Positions 1 to 8,004 of a DNA stretch of 64,000 bases are shown one piece after another. The notes under the pieces are model-generated. The model was not told the origin of the DNA and did no database searches. It saw only the letters and a program-made list of their open reading frames with translations. Source of the stretch: ZC4RG36 sp964652205 (GTDB lineage Bacteria; Chloroflexota; Anaerolineae; Aggregatilineales; Phototrophicaceae); assembly GCA_964652205.1 (NCBI GenBank), contig CAZZAO010000010.1, positions 1 to 64,000 on the forward strand, read 5' to 3'. The stretch's first letter is position 1. Each line of letters opens with the position of its first letter. Both the position numbers and the translations under genes were made by a program.

Positions 1-308
1 TCACCCCCGGCCCCTCTCCCGGTGGGAGAGGGGAGAAAGATCAGGGGCGCGCATGGTCGCGCCCGGCGCAAGGTTCCGCGCCAGCGCGGAACTTTCATCG
101 GGCCTTGAGGATTCAGGCCCGGTTTTGCCTTTTTATTTTACTCATCTCCCTCGTCAGGCCCGCTGTCAATGCCCACCTCTGTACTTATCGCAGAAAGCGC
201 CGCGACGGTCAAGCACTCAGGTGCGCGGATATCAACACCTGAGCGGTGGAGTCAACCTGCCCTTCTCGCATACAGTGTTCGGCAACGACAGAGCGAGGAG
301 AACCCGCC
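1..308. other. Intergenic region with repeat and two hairpins
   Basis: No convincing gene is seen here. Bases 1-60 are a reverse-orientation copy of the dispersed palindromic repeat of this window (cccggcccctctccc, then a gggagagggg arm). Two further perfect stems follow: 73-81 with 84-92 (gttccgcgc/gcgcggaac) and 100-105 with 115-120 (gggcct/aggccc). The rest is leader to the ferritin-like gene starting at 309, with GAGGAG at about 294-299 as its ribosome binding site. Confidence 0.6.
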
Positions 309-1082
309 ATGACTCCCTTACCCCCTCTTAACCGCACGTCCGCTGAATGGAATAGCTACTTTAATGAGAACAGGCAGCGCCTTCTCGCGCAACCGTGGGA
401 CGACGACTATCGACTGACGCCGCGCGAGGCCGCCATCATCCTCAAGTCGCTCCAGCAGTTCCAGTTGGGCGAAAGCTCTGAGGGCCGCCGCCTCAAGGCG
501 CACGCGGCGCGCTATGCCGAGCGCAGCGGCGACGTCGAGTATCCCGCAGCGCTGGCGCTGTTCATTCAGGAAGAGCAGCGCCACGCGGCGTCGCTTGGGC
601 GCTTCATGGCGCAGCAGCTGCTGCCGCTCGCTCACAGCAACTGGGTCGACAGCGCCTTCCGGCTGATTCGCCGGGCCGTGAACTTCGAGATGGCCTGTAT
701 TGCTATGATTATCGCCGAGATCATCGCCGTGCCGTATTACGCCGCGCTCCACGACGCGACCGAGTCGCCGCTGCTGCGCCAGATCTGCCGCCAGTTGCTG
801 CGCGATGAAATCCAGCATCTGCGCTTCCAGCAGGACAATCTCGCCAAACTCCGTCATGGGCGTCCGGCGCTCGGCATGGCGCTGACCCGCTGGTTTGAGC
901 GGGCGCTGTTCGCCGTCACGCTGCGAATCGTCTGGCGCGATCATCATGAGGTGCTTCAGGCAGGCGGGTTGTCGGCGGCGAAGTTCCGCGCGGTGGCGTG
1001 GGTACGCTTTCAGCGCATCCTCGGCGCGCGGGCGATCCGCACGACGCATCTGCCGCGCTACCATCGGGAGACTGCGCGATGA
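309..1082 (+). CDS. Ferritin-like diiron protein
   Basis: A soluble, mostly helical protein of 257 residues. Two carboxylate-histidine motifs, EEQRH and DEIQH, lie either side of helices carrying further glutamates (NFEMA and MIIAEIIA). This is the E-ExxH repeated arrangement of ferritin-like four-helix diiron proteins, so a di-iron or di-manganese oxidase/oxygenase is likely; AurF-type N-oxygenase or an unclassified ferritin-like oxidase are both possible. The substrate cannot be told. The open frame extends to 246, but the ATG at 309 has GAGGAG about ten bases upstream and is preferred. It is followed by a convergent SnoaL-like gene, with a terminator between. Confidence 0.75.
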   Translation: MTPLPPLNRTSAEWNSYFNENRQRLLAQPWDDDYRLTPREAAIILKSLQQFQLGESSEGRRLKAHAARYAERSGDVEYPAALALFIQEEQRHAASLGRFMAQQLLPLAHSNWVDSAFRLIRRAVNFEMACIAMIIAEIIAVPYYAALHDATESPLLRQICRQLLRDEIQHLRFQQDNLAKLRHGRPALGMALTRWFERALFAVTLRIVWRDHHEVLQAGGLSAAKFRAVAWVRFQRILGARAIRTTHLPRYHRETAR

Positions 1083-1203
1083 GAGTCCAGTCGCTTGCGC
1101 CAAAGCCAGACCGATTCGGGATTGCGCGGGCGCGGAAACTGCCGTCTCAGAAACAGCGCCACAATCCATCGGCCTGCACGCGCTGCCCAATCGCCCCAAA
1201 ATG

Positions 1204-1233
1204 CAAAACGGCCCTCTCGCTGAGGAGAGGGCC
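1204..1233 (-). terminator. Rho-independent terminator of the SnoaL-like pair
   Basis: A nine-base-pair perfect stem (1210-1218 with 1225-1233, ggccctctc/gagagggcc) has a six-base loop. Read leftward it is followed by GTTTTGC, which fits termination of the minus-strand genes ending at 1261. The rightward gene ending at 1082 may share it. Confidence 0.7.
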
Positions 1234-1260
1234 GCCCATCGATGCTCAAAGCACAGCAGC

Positions 1261-1692
1261 CTATGCGGGAATCACCCCCATCTGCGCCAGCAGATTCAGT
1301 AAATCCTGCTCCAGATAAAGCTGACGAATCTGCCCCTCATCGTTCACGACCATAATATCGTGACCGGTCAGCAAGATTCGCTTCCCTGTCGGCGGGATGC
1401 CGAAGAACGGGCCGAGATGCGTCGCCGTCATTGACCAGCGCAGCAGGATGTGCCTGCCATCGCAAATCACATCTTCATTGACGATTTTCATGTCGGGAAA
1501 AGCCGTCCGCAGGCCGCGTCCATACGCCTTGAACGCCTCGCGGCCATGCTTGAGCGGCTCAGGGACCGCGCGGTTAATGATCTCGCAGTCCGGCGAGTAG
1601 ATTTCGTCAACGACCCATTCCTTGCCCTCGTTCAACCACTCATAATGCGAACGGTGGCCGAGCTGCCTCACTTGCTCAAGGTCTAAAGCCAT
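1261..1692 (-). CDS. SnoaL-like ester cyclase family protein
   Basis: 143 residues, the size of a single NTF2-like cone fold. The pattern of an N-terminal helix, a 'DEIYSPDCEIINRAVP' strand, 'FPDMKIVNEDVICDG', and 'HLGPFFGIPPTGK' is that of SnoaL/ester cyclase proteins, which act as small-molecule cyclases, isomerases or simply bind ligands. It lies 24 bases downstream of a paralog with the same layout and is probably co-transcribed with it. Natural substrate unknown; the family is too broad to assign a reaction. Confidence 0.8.
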   Translation of the reverse strand: MALDLEQVRQLGHRSHYEWLNEGKEWVVDEIYSPDCEIINRAVPEPLKHGREAFKAYGRGLRTAFPDMKIVNEDVICDGRHILLRWSMTATHLGPFFGIPPTGKRILLTGHDIMVVNDEGQIRQLYLEQDLLNLLAQMGVIPA

Positions 1693-1716
1693 GCTGCTGC
1701 TCCTTTTGATAGTCGC

Positions 1717-2163
1717 CTAGAACGCAGGCGCGAGGCCGAGTTGCTGGAGCAGACCTAACGTATCCATATGCCCCCAACGTTCGGCAATTCGGCCACTGGC
1801 AACGCGAAAGGTATTGATGCCAGTCATGAATATTTCTTTCTGGGTGGCATCAACACCGAACAGCGGCGCGCCTGTATGATGGCCGTGTGCTTCCCAGCGA
1901 TGCACCACCTTGTCGCCCTCGCCAAACAGGACAAGGTGTTCCAGGTGAATATCGGGGATCGCGGCGCGAAACAGGCCAACGATTTGCAGCGGCCCGGCAA
2001 TCCCGTCACGCAGTCCGGGAACTGGCGACTGATGGACGACGACATCGGTGGCGACGAACTCTGATTCCCGTTCGAGCTGGCCGTTGTTCCAGATCGTGTC
2101 GAAATAGCGAACGATCAGATCCTCGTTCTGTTTCACGGCTTCCGACGGCTGTATTTGTCCCAT
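1717..2163 (-). CDS. SnoaL-like ester cyclase family protein, first of pair
   Basis: 148 residues. It is a clear paralog of the next gene leftward: both share the N-terminal 'YFDTIWNNG'/'HYEWLNEGK'-type helix, an 'IPDIHLEH'-type strand, the 'HHTGAPLFGVDATQKEIFMTG' region with a conserved GIPPTG-like turn (here GVDATQ), and a C-terminal 'WGHMDTLGLLQQLG' helix. SnoaL-like fold, function unassigned. The two look like a tandem duplication transcribed as one unit and ending at the terminator near 1204-1233. Confidence 0.8.
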   Translation of the reverse strand: MGQIQPSEAVKQNEDLIVRYFDTIWNNGQLERESEFVATDVVVHQSPVPGLRDGIAGPLQIVGLFRAAIPDIHLEHLVLFGEGDKVVHRWEAHGHHTGAPLFGVDATQKEIFMTGINTFRVASGRIAERWGHMDTLGLLQQLGLAPAF

Positions 2164-2343
2164 AAGAGTTCCTTTCCTTCAGCGCAGACAGAATGCAATC
2201 CTGCTCAAATGAATTGAGAGGGAGATGCCTGATTACGGTAAATGGAGTCTATCCCAATTCCACCCAATTCCAAATAAAGATGTGTCAAGGGCCGGGTTAG
2301 ACTCTGGAAAAGCACAGGATGATGTCGCAAGGGAGACTCGCAA

Positions 2344-2368
2344 CGGGCCGAGCTTAAAGCTCGGCCCG
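2344..2368. terminator. Strong hairpin downstream of the GlnX-like gene
   Basis: An eleven-base-pair perfect stem (2344-2354 with 2358-2368, cgggccgagct/agctcggcccg) has a three-base loop, just past the stop of the leftward gene at 2387. There is no strong T-run on either side, so it could be a terminator or an mRNA-stabilising hairpin. Confidence 0.5.
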
Positions 2369-2386
2369 TGTCAAGGCTGCGCGCCT

Positions 2387-3838
2387 TTACAACTCGCGGA
2401 AGCGGTGATAGACCCCGACGATGAGCAGCACGACCACGATCAGATAGCCCGCAATGCCGAACAGCACCGGGTTAGTGGTCAGGGTCGCGCGGGCGCTGTT
2501 CCAGACATCGTTGAAGACCGACCGATTGATGTCGCGCTCGGTGTTCATCGCGGCGGCGAAGCGGTTGAAGGCTTCCTGACTCGTGCCGTCGCCGATCTCA
2601 GTGTTGAGCTGAATGGCGTCCGCCGTCTTGCCGCTGTCGATCAGGCTGCGAAGCTGCGCGTTGACCTTGAGGAAATCGGCCCAGGCCAGCCGCGCCTGTT
2701 CGAGCGCCTGCGTCTCGCCGTCGAAGGTGACATTCGCCATCAGCGGCACGCCGCCGTCGATAGTCGCGGCGTCGGCTGTGCTGATGTTTCTGGCAGCATC
2801 GACCACCCCCGCTGCCGCTTCATCCGAACTGGAGAAGGTGAATGGCTTATCCATGCAGCCCTGCTGACCGCACATCCGCAGCTCAACGCGCTGAACGGCG
2901 TCGTCGATGCGCCCGTACCAGGCCTGCGCGTTTTCCGGGTCAAGCAGGGCGCTGCTCTCGGCGCGGTTGACGAGGTTGGCATCGACCAGCACACGGGCGC
3001 TGCCGGTGATGCTCAGGTACGAGTCAGAAATCATGGTATGAAGCTGCCCCGGCGCTGCCGAGAGCGCAGTGAAGCTGATAAGCAGCAGCAGCCACGCGAC
3101 GACCGCCGCCGCGTCAATCCCCGGCGTCAGGTAGCGATGGATTTTGCGCCGAAGCTGGAACGAAAGGTACGTCACCAGCAGCGCCACCAGCAGCGCCGGA
3201 AGCACCAGCAGCACGATCCGACCGGCGATAATCGTCCCCGCCTGCTGACCGGACAGCACCATCTGCTGATAGTTCAGGCTTTCAAGGCTCGACAGCGCCG
3301 GGCTGATCCAGTTGCGGACGTGGTCATCGGCATAGAGATACTGCTGCCGCGCCTGCTCATCATTGCTGCGGAGCGCGACCAGTGTCATCAGATGACGCCA
3401 GAAACGATTCTCGGCGTAGGTATCGGCGATGGTGAAGACGGCGCGTTCATCGACCGTCTGAATGTTATTCCGCAGCGCGAACAGCTCGTCACGCAGATGG
3501 CTGAAATCGCGGAAGATATTGTTCTGCGCCTGCTCGTAAAGCGGCGTATCCGACGACAGCAGCGCATAGTCCGCCGCTGCCTGACTGGTTCCCGCCAGGT
3601 CTTGCAGCGCCTGCTCGGACGCATCGACGGTCGTGCTGCTGACCTCGGCGATGTTGCTGAACAGACCGTAAGCGGTATTGTAGGCAGCGACGCTCTGCGA
3701 CAGGGCCAGCAGAGCCAGCAGCACAGCCAGCGCGCCGCCAAGCACCAGCCGCCAGCGCGTCGAGAGGGTCGAGAGAGAAAAGTGGCGACGCTCAACCACA
3801 GGGATGGGCGTGGCGACCGGGGGATGGATTGTGCTCAT
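2387..3838 (-). CDS. Four-helix membrane protein, GlnX-like sensor partner
   Basis: 483 residues. Hydrophobic segments lie at about 30-50, 205-227, 242-262 and 459-478. The first and second extracytoplasmic parts (51-204 and 263-457) are long and mainly helical, like four-helix-bundle sensor domains. There is no kinase, HAMP or methyl-accepting domain. It follows the solute-binding protein gene by 33 bases, so the two form one unit, divergent from an FHA protein and a PknG-like kinase. The topology and neighbours match mycobacterial GlnX, the membrane protein between GlnH and PknG. That equivalence is inference from context; I cannot show sequence homology. It may pass ligand occupancy of the binding protein to the cytoplasmic kinase. 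Confidence 0.6.
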   Translation of the reverse strand: MSTIHPPVATPIPVVERRHFSLSTLSTRWRLVLGGALAVLLALLALSQSVAAYNTAYGLFSNIAEVSSTTVDASEQALQDLAGTSQAAADYALLSSDTPLYEQAQNNIFRDFSHLRDELFALRNNIQTVDERAVFTIADTYAENRFWRHLMTLVALRSNDEQARQQYLYADDHVRNWISPALSSLESLNYQQMVLSGQQAGTIIAGRIVLLVLPALLVALLVTYLSFQLRRKIHRYLTPGIDAAAVVAWLLLLISFTALSAAPGQLHTMISDSYLSITGSARVLVDANLVNRAESSALLDPENAQAWYGRIDDAVQRVELRMCGQQGCMDKPFTFSSSDEAAAGVVDAARNISTADAATIDGGVPLMANVTFDGETQALEQARLAWADFLKVNAQLRSLIDSGKTADAIQLNTEIGDGTSQEAFNRFAAAMNTERDINRSVFNDVWNSARATLTTNPVLFGIAGYLIVVVLLIVGVYHRFREL

Positions 3839-3871
3839 ATGTTTTCGTCCGACTGGTGGATAGACCGACCG

Positions 3872-4972
3872 TTATTTACCAACTGCCTTCTTGACGCTGT
3901 CCCAGACTGTTGAATACTTCTGCTCCAGATCGCTGCTCGACTGGACGAAGAACAACTTGCTTTGCAGCGCCTCGTCCGGGTAAATCGCCGGGTTGCTCAA
4001 CGAGGCGCTGTCGATCAGCCCTTCATCAATCGCCGTCTGATTGGGCGTGGCAAAGGACGTGAAGTTGCTAATATCCGCGCTGACCTGCGCGTTGAGGATA
4101 TAGTCGATGAAAACCTGCGCCAGCGCCTTGTTGCTGGCGTTCTTCGGCATGGCGAGGTTATCGACCCAGATCACCGAGCCTTCGCTCGGAATGTCGTAGC
4201 GGAACGAGTCGCAGGCGCAGTCATTGATGATCTGAAAAATATCGCCGCTGTACTCAACGACGATGTCCGCCTGCCCCGCCGCCAGCAAGTCCTGACCGCT
4301 GTCCGGCGCAATGGCGATGACGTTCTGACTGTGGTCGATCAGGTACTGACCGGCGGCCTGAATCTGAGCGCTATCGCTGGTGTTCGGGTCATCGCCGAGC
4401 ATCAGCAGCGCAAAGCCGAGCATCGGTCGGGCTTCATCGAGCCACGCGACTTTCTTCGTCGAACTGAACAGGTCGGTCCAGCTTGTCAAATCCTTGCCGA
4501 CGGTGTCCCGATTGTAACCGAGGCCGACGGTTCCCCATTGATACGGCACGGTATAGGTATTGGTCGGGTCGTAGGGCGGATTCTTGAACCGGGCCGCGAT
4601 ATGGGCGAAATTCTGAATCGCGTTGAGGTTGATCGGCGCGAGCAGATCGTCGTCGATCATGACAGCCACGGTCGGGTCGGTCGGCACGACAACGTCATAC
4701 TGGCCGGTATCGCCCGCGCGCAGCTCGTCAACCATGTCGGTGTCGCTGCCGTAAGTGTTATAATTGACCGTCACTCCGCACATCCGCTCGAAGTTTGAGA
4801 TCGTATCCTCGGCAATGTAGGTCGTCCAGTTATAAACGTTCAACGTCTGCCCCTGGTACTGCTGCGGGCAGATCCACAGTCCGGTCGGCGTATGGGTCGA
4901 CTGAGCAGCCACAGGCGCAAGCCCGAAGGCCAGCGCGCCCAGCGCCGTTAAAAGCACGAGCTTGATTCGCAT
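3872..4972 (-). CDS. Polyamine-type extracellular solute-binding protein
   Basis: 366 residues from the ATG at 4972. The frame opens at 5050, but the sequence from 4972 starts with a clean signal peptide (MRIKLVLLTALGALAFG...VAAQ). The mature part has the PotD/PotF signature: 'LNVYNWTTYIAEDTISNFE', then 'YDVVVPTDPTVA', then 'PYQWGTVGLGYN'. Such proteins normally bind spermidine or putrescine for an ABC transporter, but no permease or ATPase is nearby. Instead it is paired with a four-helix membrane protein and faces a kinase gene, so a sensing role is likely, like GlnH in mycobacteria. Polyamine binding is inferred from family only. Confidence 0.8.
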   Translation of the reverse strand: MRIKLVLLTALGALAFGLAPVAAQSTHTPTGLWICPQQYQGQTLNVYNWTTYIAEDTISNFERMCGVTVNYNTYGSDTDMVDELRAGDTGQYDVVVPTDPTVAVMIDDDLLAPINLNAIQNFAHIAARFKNPPYDPTNTYTVPYQWGTVGLGYNRDTVGKDLTSWTDLFSSTKKVAWLDEARPMLGFALLMLGDDPNTSDSAQIQAAGQYLIDHSQNVIAIAPDSGQDLLAAGQADIVVEYSGDIFQIINDCACDSFRYDIPSEGSVIWVDNLAMPKNASNKALAQVFIDYILNAQVSADISNFTSFATPNQTAIDEGLIDSASLSNPAIYPDEALQSKLFFVQSSSDLEQKYSTVWDSVKKAVGK

Positions 4973-5136
4973 AGATGAAGGTCCCTGTTTGCACGCGCGC
5001 GAAATCGCTTTATCCTCTGGGACAAGGCGACTGCTTGATGATGCGCCCATTGTAGCGGAAAATTCCCCCTTTTTTACGGGTTATGACGCCGGAATGATGT
5101 GATACTATTATTTCCTGTGCCGAGGAGTGAAAATCG

Positions 5137-5658
5137 ATGCAATGTCCGAACTGTAAACACTGGAATGAACCCGGAGCGCGTTTCTGCGAGGAGTGCGGCA
5201 GCGAACTGCCGCTGGAAGACGCGGGCGCGCCCGCCGTGAGCGTCCGCCCGGCAGTCGCCACGGACTCCGTGCCGGCGATTGTCGAATCGAGCGATGTGCC
5301 GCCGATTCCGCAGCAGGATTTAACGCCGATTGACGTGCCGCCGGTCGCGCCCTATCAGGGGCCGCGGCTGATACTGGAAAGCACCGGCTCGATCTTCAAG
5401 CTCGGCGATGCGACCGTCATTGGCCGTGAAGACCCGTCGATTCAGATCGACCTCGACGGCTATCCCGACGCCAAGTACGTCAGCCATCGCCACGCGCAGA
5501 TCATCAAGATGAACGACAAGTTCTATGTCGAAGACCTCGGCAGCTCGAACTTCACCTGGGTCAACGACATCAAGCTGGTCAAGGGACAGTCCGAGCCGCT
5601 GGAGACGAACGACAGGCTCAAGCTCGGCAAGCTAATCCTGACCTTTCTGGCGCAGTAA
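5137..5658 (+). CDS. Zinc-ribbon/FHA domain protein, GarA-like
   Basis: 173 residues. Residues 3-20 form a zinc ribbon (C3-x2-C6, C17-x2-C20), followed by a Pro-rich linker and a C-terminal FHA domain (about 75-173). The FHA phosphothreonine pocket is intact: 'VIGREDPS', 'SHRHAQI' and 'GSSNFTWVN'. FHA domains bind phosphothreonine peptides. In actinobacteria the FHA protein GarA is the PknG substrate that controls glutamate metabolism, and this protein precedes a PknG-like kinase. No ETTS-type phosphorylation motif typical of GarA is seen; the linker has several Ser/Thr. The start has GAGGAG at a suitable distance. Confidence 0.85.
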   Translation: MQCPNCKHWNEPGARFCEECGSELPLEDAGAPAVSVRPAVATDSVPAIVESSDVPPIPQQDLTPIDVPPVAPYQGPRLILESTGSIFKLGDATVIGREDPSIQIDLDGYPDAKYVSHRHAQIIKMNDKFYVEDLGSSNFTWVNDIKLVKGQSEPLETNDRLKLGKLILTFLAQ

Positions 5659-5857
5659 TGCTTCTGCTGCTGCCGCCGGTGGCTGAAAGCCCACCGACTA
5701 GCAAAACCCAACCCGGCTGAAGCTGGCTGGAATCCAGGAAGCTGTTTTCGGAGTCCCCCTTCAGGGAATCTGGATTCTGGCAGCCCGTGGCTCAAAGCCC
5801 CCCGTGAAAATACCGGGCAATATCGAACCATCGTCCACGAAATGAACCGAGGGAAAC
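5659..5857. other. Intergenic gap with imperfect inverted repeat
   Basis: About 200 bases without a gene between the FHA and kinase genes. It contains an imperfect inverted repeat: ctggaatccag at about 5720 against ctggattctgg at about 5770. Also seen are two 'ggctgaaagcccacc'-like and 'ggctcaaagcccc' pieces, which look like decayed copies of a dispersed palindromic element. No promoter stands out. Confidence 0.45.
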
Positions 5858-7999
5858 GTGAGTACATCTGCGGCGGCAAAAATTGAATGCCCGCATTGTC
5901 ACAAAATGACCTCGACCGAATCGGGCTTCTGCGACGAGTGCGGCCTTGAGCTAGCGTCGGTCGCGCTCAAGCCGGTCACAGCGGCCCAGATTATGGCATC
6001 GGGTGAACTTCCCGGCACGGCGACGCTGGCAGCCTGCCCGTTCTGCGGCCACGCGCTGCGACCGGGGGCGCGTCACTGCCCGAACTGCGGCAAGAAGCTC
6101 CCGCGCGAAACTGCGCCGAAACCGGCAGCCGCCGTCCTGAACGGCCCGCCGAGCGCGATCAACGTCGGCATGGTGATTGCAGAGCGTTACGGCATCGAGG
6201 CGCTGCTCGGTCAGGGTGGCATGGGCCGCGCCTGGAAAGCCTATGACCGCAACCTGAGCAAGTACGTCGTCATCAAAACAGTCGTCGCGCAGGACGACGA
6301 ACTGCGTAAGGCGCTGCAAAAAGAAGCCGAGACGCTCATCAACATTCGCCATCCGAACATCGTCTCGGTCATCGACTTCTTCACCATCGACACCGAGTTG
6401 TGCTACGTGATGGAGTTCATCGCCGGGCCAAGCTGGGCCGACGAGATCGAGGAACCGGAGTCACGCAAGCTGGTGCTGCCGATGAGCGCCGAACAGGCTT
6501 TGCAGCGCGTCAAAGGCGTGCTGCCCGCTTTCGGCTACCTGCACGCGCTGACGCCGCCGATCATCTACTGCGACTTCAAACCGTCGAACGTCAAGCGAAT
6601 GCAGCTTGCCAACGGCGAGCAGATCGAAGTGCTGCTCGACTTCGGCACAGCCTATCGTTACGATCCGAACGTCCCCCCTAAGCCGCCGCGCGGCACGCCC
6701 GGTTATCACTCGCCGCAGGCCCGCCATCCCGACTGGCGCGACGACTACTTTACGATTGGCCGCACGCTGGCCGAACTGGTCGGCATGGCCGAAGTCCACA
6801 CCGAGGATTTCCGCTACACGCTGACCCCCGCCGACCAGTTCCCGTGGACGAACTACGATGACTCATTCCGCTACTTCGTCGAGTGGCTGACCGCGCAGGA
6901 ACGCGAGAACCGCCCGCAGAGCGTCGCCGAAATTCTGGACGAGATCGACGGCGTGATCGGCTACGTCAAAGGCCAGACGCCGGACATGCACGCTTTCACT
7001 CAGCGCCAGCAGGTCAGCTTCGCCGGAGTGACGCTCGACACGATGCGGACGACGCAGGCGACCGGCGTCCTCGGCGGCACGGTCAAAATCGACCTGCCGA
7101 CCGTGGCAAAGACCAACCCGGCCTCGACTATTCTGCTGACGGCGCAGGAAGCCTATCACCAGCGCGACATGACTCGCGCGCTGCTGCTGACCAACCAGGC
7201 CATCAACAACAACGGCGGCGCGACGGCTTACGCGCTCCGCTCGCTGATCCAGACGCAGAACGGCAACCTGATCGACGCCGCGAAGGACTTGCAGCAGGCG
7301 CAAACACTGGCGACAGGCTCGAAGTCAGAATGGGAAATGCTGCTAGCGCAGGGCCAGTTTCAGGAAAACAGCGGCAAGTTTGAGGAAGCTGTTGGCTCGT
7401 ACCGCCGGATGATGGCGCTGCGCCCCGGCGACTACCGCGCCCGTCTGCTGCTGGCCGACCTCTATCGGCGCAGCGGCAACACCGACCAGGCCATTAGTGA
7501 ATATCGCGCGATCATCAGCGCCAATCCGTCGGTCGGGCAGGCGTATATCGGCGCGTCGAAAGCCTACCTGACCGGCAAGAAGATCGACGACGCCATCAGG
7601 GTGCTGGAAGAAGTCAGCAGCCGCAATACCAGCTACAACGACGTGATGATCGAACTGATTGCGCTCTATAACGAAAAGGCGCTGACCGGGACGGCCACCA
7701 GCGAGGCCACGCTCGAAAATGCCGCCCGCGCCATCAACGTCCTGAGCGAGAACGGCGTCGAAACACGCTCGTTCTACCGACTGGAAGCGGAGTTCTACTT
7801 CACCACCTTCCTGTTCGCCAGAAAGCACGGCAAAGTCCCGCAGATCACCTGGCCGGGAGCGCAGTTGAAGACCATCGAACAAATCTCGGCAGCCAACGAA
7901 CGCGCGTGGCGCGATTACCTTGCCCGTGACGAAGCGGCAGATCGGGAATTCGTCATTAACGACCGGATTATGGCAGCCCGTACCTGGGCTTTGGTGTAA
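5858..7999 (+). CDS. PknG-like Ser/Thr protein kinase with zinc ribbons and TPRs
   Basis: 713 residues from a GTG start with GAGGG just upstream. Order: zinc ribbon 1 (C11, C14, C25, C28), zinc ribbon 2 (C60, C63, C74, C77), kinase domain about 110-360, and a TPR region about 420-700. Kinase motifs are LGQGGMG (118-124), K140, E157, 'IIYCDFKPSNVK' as catalytic loop, DFG (261-263) and 'GTPGYHSP'. The HRD arginine is absent (YCD), as in PknG (YND), and the metal-bearing N-terminus, kinase and C-terminal TPR order is also that of PknG. No membrane helix, so it is cytoplasmic. It probably phosphorylates the FHA protein encoded just upstream and is opposed by the PP2C phosphatase downstream. Confidence 0.9.
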   Translation: MSTSAAAKIECPHCHKMTSTESGFCDECGLELASVALKPVTAAQIMASGELPGTATLAACPFCGHALRPGARHCPNCGKKLPRETAPKPAAAVLNGPPSAINVGMVIAERYGIEALLGQGGMGRAWKAYDRNLSKYVVIKTVVAQDDELRKALQKEAETLINIRHPNIVSVIDFFTIDTELCYVMEFIAGPSWADEIEEPESRKLVLPMSAEQALQRVKGVLPAFGYLHALTPPIIYCDFKPSNVKRMQLANGEQIEVLLDFGTAYRYDPNVPPKPPRGTPGYHSPQARHPDWRDDYFTIGRTLAELVGMAEVHTEDFRYTLTPADQFPWTNYDDSFRYFVEWLTAQERENRPQSVAEILDEIDGVIGYVKGQTPDMHAFTQRQQVSFAGVTLDTMRTTQATGVLGGTVKIDLPTVAKTNPASTILLTAQEAYHQRDMTRALLLTNQAINNNGGATAYALRSLIQTQNGNLIDAAKDLQQAQTLATGSKSEWEMLLAQGQFQENSGKFEEAVGSYRRMMALRPGDYRARLLLADLYRRSGNTDQAISEYRAIISANPSVGQAYIGASKAYLTGKKIDDAIRVLEEVSSRNTSYNDVMIELIALYNEKALTGTATSEATLENAARAINVLSENGVETRSFYRLEAEFYFTTFLFARKHGKVPQITWPGAQLKTIEQISAANERAWRDYLARDEAADREFVINDRIMAARTWALV

Positions 8000-8004
8000 C
8001 TGAC

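Noticed and set aside
2225..3913. 562-codon open frame on the + strand
   Set aside because: It lies antisense to the intact four-helix membrane protein, has Arg/Gln-rich composition typical of a GC-rich shadow frame, and matches no family.
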